Assembly (NCBI GenBank): GCA_045536045.1 | Contig: JAZSMU010000092.1 | Location: forward strand, 1 to 12,672 | Source of the DNA: RGIG1918 sp045536045 | GTDB taxonomy: Bacteria > Cyanobacteriota > Vampirovibrionia > Gastranaerophilales > Gastranaerophilaceae | DNA: 12,672 nucleotides | Direction of reading: 5' to 3' | Shown here: one piece after another, positions 6,427 through 12,672 of the stretch | Numbering within the stretch: the first letter of the stretch is position 1 | How the letters are laid out: the number at the start of each line of letters is the position of its first letter | Notes under the pieces: generated by a model | Database searches by the model: none | What the model saw: only the letters and a program-made list of their open reading frames with translations | Told to the model about the DNA's origin: nothing | Made by a program: the position numbers and the translations under genes

Positions 6427-7382
6427 TTCATATTCCTTAGGGAGGTTTCAATAAGATTTTTAGCTATTTTAACAGCATTATCCCTTGCTTCTTTGTTGTT
6501 AAACACATCTTCTTTTAAATATTCTTTAATGATTTTTCTTGCATAAGAGCCAACTGCAAGACAATTTATTGAAACACCACACATAGAGGCTAACTCTGTT
6601 GATTTTGTGTTTGTTCCACCAGACATCATAATATATGCTGGAAGTTTTGCATTTTGGAATAGTTGTGCTGTTGCAACTGCTTGTAGTGTTGTTCCTAATT
6701 CGTCATTATTCCCACTCATAGCAACACCATCTGCTTGAATTATTGTTGTATATGGAGCTCTTTTTTCTAATAATTTTTGCACTCTTTCTTTGAGTTTGAT
6801 ATCCCCTGTTTTTGAACGGTCTATTGAAATGCAGAGAATGCCATCAAACATTTTGTTGATTTCTTCCCATTTTTCAAAAACTTCAATTTCGTCATCTGTT
6901 ATTGCATGAAATTCTATGCAATCAATTCCCATCTGAATTATTGATGGCAAAATTTCTTTGTAATCTTGAATTGTAGTTACCATTGAAATTGCATTATTTG
7001 GGCAAATTTTTTCGCAAACAGCACAACCTAAACACCTTTCTTTTATGATTTTTGTTGGGTTTATATCTATTGCCTCATGGACGCAATTTGAAAAGCATAA
7101 GCCACAGTTTGAACATTTCTTGCTGTCAATGTTGGCTTTTGTAATGTGTGGGTCGCCTGCTATTCCAACACTTGTGCAAATGTATCTATCTTTCGTAATC
7201 CCAGATTTTTCAATTCCTCTTTTTGCTGCTTCAACTATTTCTTTTTTTGCACAAACATCAAAAAAAGGACACCCTGCTAAAGAATAGATATAAGTGAGTT
7301 TTTCAACTTCAATTGCGTCTTCATTTCCTGCCCCACAAACAAGTTTGAAACATTGTTTTTCTTCTAATAAATCTTTTAACAT
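6423..7382 (-). CDS. ldpA: LdpA-type iron-sulfur protein (light-dependent period A homologue)
   Basis: LdpA in cyanobacteria is a redox-sensing iron-sulfur protein that passes light/redox state to the circadian clock. This 319-residue protein keeps the family layout. It starts with Phe-Lys-Leu-Val-Cys-Gly-Ala (12-18), then 'YSLAGCPFFDVCA' (33-45) and 'GDPHITKANID' (76-86). Two 4Fe-4S ferredoxin motifs follow, Cys90/93/96/100 and Cys117/120/123/127 with a final Cys-Pro. The C-terminal domain has QADGVAMSG (216-224), a GGTNTKS loop (255-261) and GSYARK (278-283), which I recall as hallmarks of the LdpA C-terminal domain. All eight cluster cysteines are present. The start is supported by AAAGGA six bases upstream of the ATG. 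It leads a two-gene operon with the HAD phosphatase. The exact role outside photosynthetic cyanobacteria is unknown; no kai genes are visible in this window. Confidence 0.85.
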   Translation of the reverse strand: MLKDLLEEKQCFKLVCGAGNEDAIEVEKLTYIYSLAGCPFFDVCAKKEIVEAAKRGIEKSGITKDRYICTSVGIAGDPHITKANIDSKKCSNCGLCFSNCVHEAIDINPTKIIKERCLGCAVCEKICPNNAISMVTTIQDYKEILPSIIQMGIDCIEFHAITDDEIEVFEKWEEINKMFDGILCISIDRSKTGDIKLKERVQKLLEKRAPYTTIIQADGVAMSGNNDELGTTLQAVATAQLFQNAKLPAYIMMSGGTNTKSTELASMCGVSINCLAVGSYARKIIKEYLKEDVFNNKEARDNAVKIAKNLIETSLRNMK

Positions 7383-7407
7383 TGATGTTCCTTTTTTCTA
7401 TATTGAT

Positions 7408-7436
7408 ATTTTATCCAACATAAAACTTTATGTAAA
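7408..7436 (-). promoter_or_regulatory. Sigma-70 type promoter for ldpA-HAD operon
   Basis: On the minus strand, TTTACA (7436 to 7431), a 17-base spacer, and TAAAAT (7413 to 7408): five of six consensus bases in each box with ideal spacing. Transcription would start near 7400, about 18 bases before the ATG at 7382. Confidence 0.65.
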
Positions 7437-7467
7437 TATTTGTTAAAAAAATCACTGTAAATGCCTT

Positions 7468-7489
7468 TAAAGAGCAATTTTGTTCTTTA
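7468..7489 (+). repeat. Imperfect 22-base palindrome, possible operator
   Basis: The arms TAAAGAGCA and TGTTCTTTA pair at all but one G-T position around an AT centre. It lies between the divergent ldpA and 7527 genes, just upstream of the -10 box of the latter, where a repressor or activator could bind. No T-run follows, so it is not a good terminator. Confidence 0.35.
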
Positions 7490-7496
7490 GGACACT

Positions 7497-7504
7497 TATA
7501 AAAT
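7497..7504 (+). promoter_or_regulatory. Candidate -10 box for the gene at 7527
   Basis: TATAAAAT at 7497-7504. No convincing -35 lies at 16-18 bases upstream, which fits a promoter that needs an activator or the palindrome at 7468-7489. AAAGGA (7515-7520) precedes the ATG at the usual distance. Confidence 0.45.
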
Positions 7505-7526
7505 AGTGTAAACAAAAGGAAAATTT

Positions 7527-8669
7527 ATGAAAATTAATAGCATTTCTCAAAAAAATTATTCTCAAAAAACTAATAACATTCAGCCTAAAGTAAATTTGAA
7601 ACCTTTAAAAGCAGACACTGTTTCATTTTCTGGTATTCAAAAAGCAACCTCAGTTGGTACGGATGCGATTTTAGACTTGATGAGAAAATGTGCAGACCTT
7701 TTGGCACAAGGAAAAGATAAATTAGTTACAGATGCAGTTTCTTTAATGCAAGCTGGAAAAATAGGCGAAGCAATTGCTGAAATTAATAAAAATGCTCCTG
7801 CAAATGGCGCTATTGAAACAGTAGCCGAAGGGACTAAAATTTTAGCTAGAAATTGGGATGGAAGCCCTGTTGAACATGTATTTAGAAATGTTGATGGCTT
7901 TAAAAATTTAGGTCTTGTTAGAAGTGTTGATGACGCTAAAAGAATTGAATTATTTGAAAGTGCTTTTGGCACTCAGCCAAAAACAACAGTTGGCATGGTT
8001 GGTTGGACAAATATTAAACCAGAAAATGTTGCTGGTGGTTCAGCTTTATCAAAAGCAGAATTGACGGGAAAATATGAAGAAGCAATTGAAGAATTTTATG
8101 GTCCTGTTCATAGATATTTAGAATCTTTAGGTGTTAAGCCTCAAGACACAGCCCTTGTTTCAAGCGTTAGCTACAGTGGTGTTGATAAAGCAGTTATGGA
8201 TTTAGGACAAAAGAAAGGAATTGGAACTTTAACTGTTACGCCTTTTGACTATTCAATTTATGGCAGAAGTGAACATCCTTTCCCAACAATTATTACAGAC
8301 ACAATTCCTCAATATGTTGATGTTTATGGAAAAATGTCTGATAACATTATTGTAACAGGTGGAAGAGACCACGCATTTAAGTTTGATGCAGGTGGCAAAT
8401 GGCTAAGACAAAATAATGGGCTTGTTATCCCTGTTGATGTTTTAAGAGATTATAAAGGAATTACCGTTCCTGCAACAATAAATGGCAAAGTTGAAAACGC
8501 AGCTGCACTTGCATATGAAACATTTGCAGACCCAATGCCAAGAGGTTTGGTTGAGGGATTTTCAAAACTTCCTGCTGATTCTACTAAGGCAGATTTAACT
8601 CATCCAGCCCAAAAAGCATTAGCAACTGCAATGTGGGACGCTTTAATTAAAAATGGCTTTAAACCTTAA
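7527..8669 (+). CDS. Protein of unknown function with 'VSFSG' N-terminal leader and Rossmann-like core
   Basis: A 380-residue protein I cannot place in a named family. Residues 1-37 are polar, Asn/Ser/Lys/Gln-rich and end in 'ADTVSFSG'; from memory, such leaders ending in Ser/Asn-Phe-x-Gly are common on otherwise unrelated proteins in Melainabacteria. A helical region follows (about 45-90). From about 150 on there is an alternating strand/helix domain: 'TVGMVGWTNI', 'DTALVSSVSYSGVDKAVMDL', 'IGTLTVTPFDY', 'NIIVTGGRDHAF', 'NGLVIPVDVL'. The Gly-rich 'VTGGR' turn and 'SSVSYSGVDKA' helix resemble nucleotide-binding folds such as SLOG/DprA-like proteins, but this is only shape similarity. No signal peptide or membrane segment is seen. 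It has its own promoter, a good AAAGGA site, and overlaps the convergent transporter gene by 4 bases. Confidence 0.75.
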   Translation: MKINSISQKNYSQKTNNIQPKVNLKPLKADTVSFSGIQKATSVGTDAILDLMRKCADLLAQGKDKLVTDAVSLMQAGKIGEAIAEINKNAPANGAIETVAEGTKILARNWDGSPVEHVFRNVDGFKNLGLVRSVDDAKRIELFESAFGTQPKTTVGMVGWTNIKPENVAGGSALSKAELTGKYEEAIEEFYGPVHRYLESLGVKPQDTALVSSVSYSGVDKAVMDLGQKKGIGTLTVTPFDYSIYGRSEHPFPTIITDTIPQYVDVYGKMSDNIIVTGGRDHAFKFDAGGKWLRQNNGLVIPVDVLRDYKGITVPATINGKVENAAALAYETFADPMPRGLVEGFSKLPADSTKADLTHPAQKALATAMWDALIKNGFKP

Positions 8670-8677
8670 ATTAAGCC
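8645..8677 (-). terminator. Weak hairpin terminator for the NSS transporter gene
   Basis: On the minus strand, GGCTT (8677 to 8673) pairs with AAGCC (8659 to 8655) and is followed by ATTTTTAATT. The stem is only 5 base pairs with a 13-base loop, and it lies inside the end of the convergent gene. Confidence 0.3.
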
Positions 8678-9967
8678 TACAATTAAAACTCCAAGAAGTG
8701 CAATTGGAACAATGAATTTTAGTCCAATATCAAATATTTTTGCCATAAATTTGTTTTGAATAAACATTTCGCCTTTAATTTTTAAGCCCCAAGCTGCAAT
8801 TAGGCAGATAATTATGGCATTTATCGGCATTAAAATGTTTGCTGTTACAAAATCTAGACTATCAAAAATTGTTTTTCCACAAATTTTGAAATTATTTAAA
8901 AGTCCGAATGACAAACTTGCAAAAATGGATAAAATTGCAACTGATATTGAAACTAAAACATTTGCTTTAATTCTTGTCATTTTTGCTCTTTCAATTAAGC
9001 TTGCGACAGGCACTTCTAAAATGCTTATTCCTGATGTTAGTGCTGCAAAAAATAATAAGATGAAAAATGCTCCTGAAATAATTTCATTATATGGAATTTG
9101 AGAGAATATATGTGGCAAAGTTACAAAAACAAGCCCTGCTCCTGAATTTGGCTCAAGACCGAATGAAAATATTGCAGGGAAAATTATAATTCCAGCCGAT
9201 AGTGCAAATAATGTGTCAAAAAATATTATTGTATAAGCAGATTTAACAATGCTTTTATCTTCTTTAATATAACTTCCGTAGGTTAATAATGCCCCCATTC
9301 CAATACTTAGGGTGAAAAGTGCTTGCCCTAGTGCATTTAAAAACATTTGTGGGCTAATTTTTGAAAAATCTGGTTTAAACATATATTCAAGCCCTAAATT
9401 GGCATTTGGCAAATTTAAGCTAAAAATTATTAAACCAACAACTATAAAGCCTAAAAGTGGCATCATAATTTTGTTTCCAGCTTCAATTCCTTTTTTGACG
9501 CCAAGAATAGTAAAAATGACACAAATGGCAAGGAAAACAAGACTTAAAACACAGTTTGAAATTGGCTCTTGAATAAAACTTGCAAAAAATTGAGAATAAT
9601 TTTCTGCCTTAAACCCAGTAAAACTAAGATAGATATATCTTAAAATCCAGCCACCAACAACAAAATAAAAAGAAGCTACAAAAATCCCTGTTAGTGGATT
9701 TAATGCTCCAAATAATTTGAGTTTTGGGCTTACTTCTTCATAAGCTCCGATACACTCTTTTTTGGTAATTTTACCAACTGCAAGCTCTGCCATAAGAGCT
9801 ATAAAACAAATTGTTGAGATTAAAATTAAATATGTTATAAGAAAAATTGCCCCACCGTGTTGTCCCATTATATAAGGAAAACGCCAAATATTGCCTAAGC
9901 CAATAGCTGAGCCTATTGCTGCTAAAATAAAAGCGTATCTTGATGTCCAACTAGGTCTATTTTCCAT
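8666..9967 (-). CDS. Sodium-dependent amino-acid symporter, NSS (SNF) family
   Basis: An inner-membrane secondary transporter of the neurotransmitter:sodium symporter family (LeuT, MhsT and TnaT relatives), which take up amino acids with Na+. The N-terminus has the signature: WTSRYAFILAAIGSAIGLGN then Ile-Trp-Arg-Phe-Pro-Tyr, with the unwound helix 1 (Ala ... Gly-Leu-Gly-Asn) that binds Na+ and substrate, and 'QHGGAIFLITY' in helix 2. I count 11 membrane segments, as in TnaT-type bacterial members, and the length (433) fits that group. Substrate is unknown. The start is placed at ATG 9967 rather than ATG 9979, because a GAGG site lies 6 bases before it and inside the longer reading. It appears to be a single-gene unit with its own -10 box. 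Confidence 0.9.
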   Translation of the reverse strand: MENRPSWTSRYAFILAAIGSAIGLGNIWRFPYIMGQHGGAIFLITYLILISTICFIALMAELAVGKITKKECIGAYEEVSPKLKLFGALNPLTGIFVASFYFVVGGWILRYIYLSFTGFKAENYSQFFASFIQEPISNCVLSLVFLAICVIFTILGVKKGIEAGNKIMMPLLGFIVVGLIIFSLNLPNANLGLEYMFKPDFSKISPQMFLNALGQALFTLSIGMGALLTYGSYIKEDKSIVKSAYTIIFFDTLFALSAGIIIFPAIFSFGLEPNSGAGLVFVTLPHIFSQIPYNEIISGAFFILLFFAALTSGISILEVPVASLIERAKMTRIKANVLVSISVAILSIFASLSFGLLNNFKICGKTIFDSLDFVTANILMPINAIIICLIAAWGLKIKGEMFIQNKFMAKIFDIGLKFIVPIALLGVLIVGLI

Positions 9968-9973
9968 AATTTG

Positions 9974-9977
9974 CCTC
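9974..9977 (-). promoter_or_regulatory. Ribosome binding site that fixes the NSS start
   Basis: GAGG on the minus strand six bases before ATG 9967. The upstream in-frame ATG at 9979 has no such site. Confidence 0.6.
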
Positions 9978-9993
9978 ATTAATTTACAAACAA

Positions 9994-9999
9994 ATTATA
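9994..9999 (-). promoter_or_regulatory. Candidate -10 box for the NSS gene
   Basis: A perfect TATAAT (9999 to 9994 on the minus strand), giving a leader of about 20 bases. No good -35 is present at 16-18 bases; instead short AAGCC repeats lie upstream (10010-10045). Confidence 0.45.
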
Positions 10000-10009
10000 A
10001 AATATTTTT

Positions 10010-10045
10010 GGCTTCAGTTATAGGCTTGGGGCGAATTTTAGGCTT
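10010..10045 (-). repeat. Three AAGCC direct repeats upstream of the NSS promoter
   Basis: Minus-strand AAGCC occurs at 10045-10041, 10027-10023 and 10014-10010, two of them as AAGCCTA. They fill the gap between the uracil-DNA glycosylase stop and the NSS -10 box, and could be an activator site or chance. Confidence 0.25.
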
Positions 10046-10051
10046 TTTAGA

Positions 10052-10696
10052 TTAATTAATATGCTTTTTAAACTGAGCTGAAAACTCTTTCTTAAAGTCA
10101 TTAGATGGATGTCTTATGCTTTCAAAATTTTTGAAATTCAAAATCTCTAAAGCATTTTGGGCAGTTTTTCCAACCGTTATAATTTTTGCACCACAAAATA
10201 AATCTAAAAATAAATTTAAAAGCTCTAAATTTCCTTTTAATTCTTCTTCTGTCGGATTTTCAAACCAGCGATTTTCTTTTTCATGGATATTAAATGCAAA
10301 GGCGTTCCACATTGCGAAATTTTCTTTTTTTTCAATAATTTCATCCCAAACTTTTTTAGCAGTTAGCTCATAAACATATTTTTTAATTTCAGATTTTTTA
10401 GAGCTATAAGCGTAGTCTAAATTATTAGCATTTATAACTTTTTCGGAAGTCATTGCAATCCCTGTATATCTTGCACCCAAGCTTGGAGATTCTGCAATTA
10501 AGATATATTTTGCTTCTTTTCTTTTGAGTAAATACTTTTTTAAATTTTCAACTCTAATTTTTGGTGCGTTAGATGAAATATCTGACTCATCAAATTCAGC
10601 CCAAGGGTTAAAAATGTTCCTTTTAAAAACTGATTTATCAAAATTTATTAATTTTTCAACAAAATCATTAACTTTTTTTTCAAAAACTTTTGTCAT
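10052..10696 (-). CDS. Uracil-DNA glycosylase superfamily protein
   Basis: A 214-residue cytoplasmic protein with uracil-DNA glycosylase superfamily layout, an enzyme class that removes uracil or related damaged bases in base-excision repair. Visible motifs: a strand and Gly-rich turn at 64-83 (ILIAESPSLGARYTGIAMTS), in the place of the water-activating motif; WNAFAFNIH at 130-138; a 'VGKTAQNAL' helix at 175-183; and His196-Pro-Ser-Asn (HPSND), the motif that inserts into the DNA groove. It does not match classical Ung closely; a divergent family is likely and activity is unproven. It follows the methyltransferase gene by 17 bases, with AGGA six bases before its ATG, so the two form an operon. 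Confidence 0.75.
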   Translation of the reverse strand: MTKVFEKKVNDFVEKLINFDKSVFKRNIFNPWAEFDESDISSNAPKIRVENLKKYLLKRKEAKYILIAESPSLGARYTGIAMTSEKVINANNLDYAYSSKKSEIKKYVYELTAKKVWDEIIEKKENFAMWNAFAFNIHEKENRWFENPTEEELKGNLELLNLFLDLFCGAKIITVGKTAQNALEILNFKNFESIRHPSNDFKKEFSAQFKKHIN

Positions 10697-10713
10697 TTTG
10701 TTTCCTGAATTGG

Positions 10714-11946
10714 TTACAGTATAATTTTATCTTTGTTAATTTTTAGAACATCTGTTAAATAATTTGCAACGGTTCCTTTTTGTTCTACGGTCAACAAAAT
10801 ATAATCATAGTCAACATTTTTAATATCAGACGGTTTAATTGCCTTAAAGCCAAAACTTTCTTCCTGTGTATTTTTTTCAAATTTTATATCACTAATTCCA
10901 ACTACATTTAATTTTGAATAGTCATATCTGTTTATTAAATATTTTGCATTTAATCCAGCACCATAGAGTAAAATCTTTTTGCCACTATATTTAAAACACA
11001 TGGAGTCAAATTTTGAATTTTCTAAATCTTTATTTAGGCTGTTTATTCTATTTTCTAACTCTAATATTTTGAAAAACATGAAGCTTGAAGCTTCTGCTCT
11101 TTTTGCTAAATCTAGGTTAAATTCGTTATATCTTGCAATATTGCCCTTCATTATTGTAAGGATTTTAGTTGTAAAATCGTTGCTATAATGTTTTGGCAAA
11201 AATTTTTCCAATAATGGAATTTCTCGCTCTGCGAAACAGTGTGTTTTGTCTTGTATCCAAATGCAAGCATTGAAAGGCTGTTTGGCGATATGTATAAGAT
11301 TATCGTATAGCGAGGTTATATCATCTGGAACAACAATATAGCCTATAATATCTCTTTCTAAGGAAACTTTTTCAGCATTTAAGCCATCATAAACATAGCA
11401 TGCACCCCAATCATCAGGGTCAAAACGATGGTTGATATCGTGGAAAGCAATTAAGCCACCTTTTTTCATAAATGGAAGCAAAAATAAAACATCAATTAAT
11501 GGACCAGGGTGAGTGTGTTGTCCATCAACAAAAGCTAGGTCTATTTTATTTTCTTCAAACCAATTTTCCTCACTGGTGCAGCAATCAGAAAAAGTTATTC
11601 CCTTGTGCAGTTTGAAAGAATTTTTTTCTAATTCTGTTGAATTTTCCTGCACAACACAACCAATTCTTTCATCATTATCTAAATCAAAAGATGTTAATTT
11701 AAAATCTTTGCCAAAATTTTTAACTCCAGCTTCAAGCATAAAATGTGCCGTAAAGCCAAGATTTGTGCCAATTTCAACAACATTTTTAATGTCAGCGTTG
11801 TTATTTAATTTATAATTTTTAATAAGATTGCATAAGAAATTAATTTGTGCTTCTGATGTTAAGCATCTATATTTTTGGCTTAAATTAAAGTATTTTTCAG
11901 AGCTAATAATATTGGTTGGTTTTGAAAAATCAATCAATGATGTCAT
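10714..11946 (-). CDS. Two-domain protein: class I methyltransferase plus C-terminal Rossmann domain
   Basis: A 410-residue cytoplasmic protein. The N-terminal domain is a SAM-dependent methyltransferase of the class I/Methyltransf_24 type: motif I at 56-66 (VVEIGTNLGFT), an acidic strand end at Asp88, 'IDLAFVDGQHTHPG' at 135-148, and 'GGLIAFHDIN' at 163-172. A helical linker with a heptad-like stretch (about 285-312) leads to a C-terminal Rossmann-like domain starting 'KKILLYGAGLNAKYL' (about 323-337), followed by 'VVGISD' and 'YDYILLTV'. This tail resembles domains that sense or move nucleotide-sugar intermediates in surface polysaccharide clusters, so a sugar or glycan substrate is possible. 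No glycosyltransferase or other glycan gene is adjacent. The start has a strong GAGGAG site. Confidence 0.8.
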   Translation of the reverse strand: MTSLIDFSKPTNIISSEKYFNLSQKYRCLTSEAQINFLCNLIKNYKLNNNADIKNVVEIGTNLGFTAHFMLEAGVKNFGKDFKLTSFDLDNDERIGCVVQENSTELEKNSFKLHKGITFSDCCTSEENWFEENKIDLAFVDGQHTHPGPLIDVLFLLPFMKKGGLIAFHDINHRFDPDDWGACYVYDGLNAEKVSLERDIIGYIVVPDDITSLYDNLIHIAKQPFNACIWIQDKTHCFAEREIPLLEKFLPKHYSNDFTTKILTIMKGNIARYNEFNLDLAKRAEASSFMFFKILELENRINSLNKDLENSKFDSMCFKYSGKKILLYGAGLNAKYLINRYDYSKLNVVGISDIKFEKNTQEESFGFKAIKPSDIKNVDYDYILLTVEQKGTVANYLTDVLKINKDKIIL

Positions 11947-11970
11947 TTATAAACTCTCCTCAAGTTTGTA

Positions 11971-12005
11971 ATTATAGATTAATGCTAAATCTTGCTTGGT
12001 GTCAA
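11971..12005 (-). promoter_or_regulatory. Promoter boxes upstream of the methyltransferase operon, unusual spacing
   Basis: Minus-strand TTGACA (12005 to 12000) and TATAAT (11976 to 11971) are both perfect consensus boxes, but 23 bases apart, longer than a normal 17. The -10 is 24 bases before the ATG at 11946. Confidence 0.45.
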
Positions 12006-12035
12006 ATATGTAAGAATTTATTTTTTAATTTTTGT

Positions 12036-12143
12036 TTAAATTGTAAAATCCCTATATTCTTCATTGAATGCTTTAACTATATTCTTTGCAGGAAACATAA
12101 AAAAGCTAAATACCAACAAACAGAGTCCTGAAATTTTTTTCAT
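12036..12143 (-). CDS. Possible 35-residue secreted peptide (very tentative)
   Basis: An ATG-started minus-strand frame in the 216-base gap between the DUF3592-like gene and the methyltransferase gene. The product begins MKKISGLCLLVFSFFMFP, a signal-peptide-like start, followed by Ala-Lys-Asn and a polar end (NEEYRDFTI). No ribosome binding site is visible, and no family is recognisable. It could be a remnant or chance. Confidence 0.2.
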   Translation of the reverse strand: MKKISGLCLLVFSFFMFPAKNIVKAFNEEYRDFTI

Positions 12144-12162
12144 AATAATAATTTTTTCTTTT

Positions 12163-12594
12163 TTATTCGGTTTTAATAAAATTGCTAAATACTTCTTTGG
12201 GAATGAATGGAAAAAATAATGTAAATAAACCTAAGAGAAAAAATATTGTGTGAAATTTGGAACTGCCATCATTAACATAACAAATACGTGGGTTGCTAGA
12301 TTTATAGAAAACTGTTTTTTGCTTCTTTGATTTTGCTCTAGATGAGATAGAACCACTACATGTATATTCTACTCCATTTATTTCATAGTGGTAAACAGGT
12401 AAATATGATGTCCTGCGTTTGTGGTTTCTGCTTCTGATTTTTTTATGGGTAACATAAGAGGACAAAACTTGAGCATTAGTTTCGTTTTTTTTATTTGTAT
12501 CAATTTGATTCATTGACCAAGCGCTTGCGATAAACGCAAGTCCCATTAATACGATTAATATTTTTTCTCCTAGAGCATTTGCACGCCTTCTCAT
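12163..12594 (-). CDS. DUF3592-like membrane protein
   Basis: A 143-residue protein with two membrane spans, about residues 10-27 (GEKILIVLMGLAFIASAW) and 114-133 (FHTIFFLLGLFTLFFPFIP). The soluble loop between them carries the DUF3592-type pattern: basic stretch, 'YLPVYHYEINGVEYTCSGS', a Lys/Ser-rich turn, then 'TVFYKSSNPRICYVND'. Members of this family are small membrane proteins of unknown function that often occur singly. It has an AGGAG ribosome site 8 bases before the ATG and its own promoter, and appears monocistronic. Confidence 0.75.
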   Translation of the reverse strand: MRRRANALGEKILIVLMGLAFIASAWSMNQIDTNKKNETNAQVLSSYVTHKKIRSRNHKRRTSYLPVYHYEINGVEYTCSGSISSRAKSKKQKTVFYKSSNPRICYVNDGSSKFHTIFFLLGLFTLFFPFIPKEVFSNFIKTE

Positions 12595-12621
12595 TATATT
12601 TTCTCCTAACTAGATAAGAAG

Positions 12622-12630
12622 ATTATAGCA
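12622..12630 (-). promoter_or_regulatory. Extended -10 promoter of the DUF3592-like gene
   Basis: Minus strand reads TGCTATAAT (12630 to 12622): a perfect -10 with the TGn extension, which can work without a good -35. Start of transcription would be near 12615. Confidence 0.55.
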
Positions 12631-12672
12631 TATTGCAATTTTTAAAATAAAAAATCAAGTTTTTGATTTAAA

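Noticed and set aside
7413..7430. TAAAGTTT upstream of ldpA, the same 12-mer (CATAAAGTTTTA) as in the sigma-28 promoter at 3429
   Set aside because: No GCCGA-type -10 follows at the right distance; the bases fall in the spacer of a better sigma-70 promoter.
11916..12131. Plus-strand frame of 71 codons
   Set aside because: It overlaps the start, ribosome site and promoter of the methyltransferase gene, is Cys/Phe/Asn rich without a family, and has no ribosome site.
1..12672. CRISPR arrays, tRNA/rRNA genes, transposase or phage genes, defence systems
   Set aside because: None found: no regularly spaced repeats, no recognisable RNA gene, and every substantial coding region is accounted for by the listed genes.

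Overview
The window is AT-rich bacterial DNA carrying 14 recognisable protein-coding genes plus one weak small-peptide candidate. I saw no rRNA, tRNA, insertion sequence, CRISPR array or other mobile element. Two features point to a non-photosynthetic relative of the cyanobacteria (Vampirovibrionia/Melainabacteria, possibly a gut-type Gastranaerophilales); this placement is inference. First, a full-length LdpA-type iron-sulfur protein is present, a family I know from cyanobacteria. Second, it sits in a genome with flagellar genes, and next to a protein with a short polar N-terminal leader ending in a 'VSFSG' motif, which I associate from memory with this lineage.

Layout. (1) 1-2251, minus strand: a flagellar cluster reading fliJ -> fliK-like -> rod/hook protein, with overlapping genes, followed by the start of a MATE transporter that runs off the left edge. 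(2) 2366-3989, plus strand: an exported protein with a charged coiled-coil tail, then an abundant-looking Ala/Ser/Asn/Thr-rich protein with a very good sigma-28 (FliA) type promoter and a bidirectional terminator. (3) 4065-5149, minus: two overlapping genes for small membrane proteins that look like diverged paralogues. (4) 5259-5675, plus: a small single-span membrane protein whose end overlaps the next gene tail to tail. (5) 5626-7382, minus: ldpA followed by a HAD phosphatase (4-base overlap), driven by a clear sigma-70 type promoter. (6) 7527-8669, plus: the 'VSFSG' protein of unknown function. (7) 8666-9967, minus: an 11-span NSS-family sodium symporter. (8) 10052-11946, minus: a two-domain methyltransferase followed closely by a uracil-DNA glycosylase family protein. 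(9) 12163-12594, minus: a DUF3592-like membrane protein with an extended -10 promoter.

How the parts relate. The left third is about flagellum assembly: FliJ serves the type III export apparatus, the FliK-like protein should set hook length, the rod/hook protein is a structural substrate, and the sigma-28 promoter marks the 167-residue protein as a probable late flagellar product. The rest is a mix of housekeeping and lineage-specific genes. The most interesting items are the sigma-28 controlled unknown protein, the LdpA homologue in an organism that is probably not photosynthetic, the paired membrane proteins and the 'VSFSG' protein. I found no defence system or other obvious novel multigene machine.
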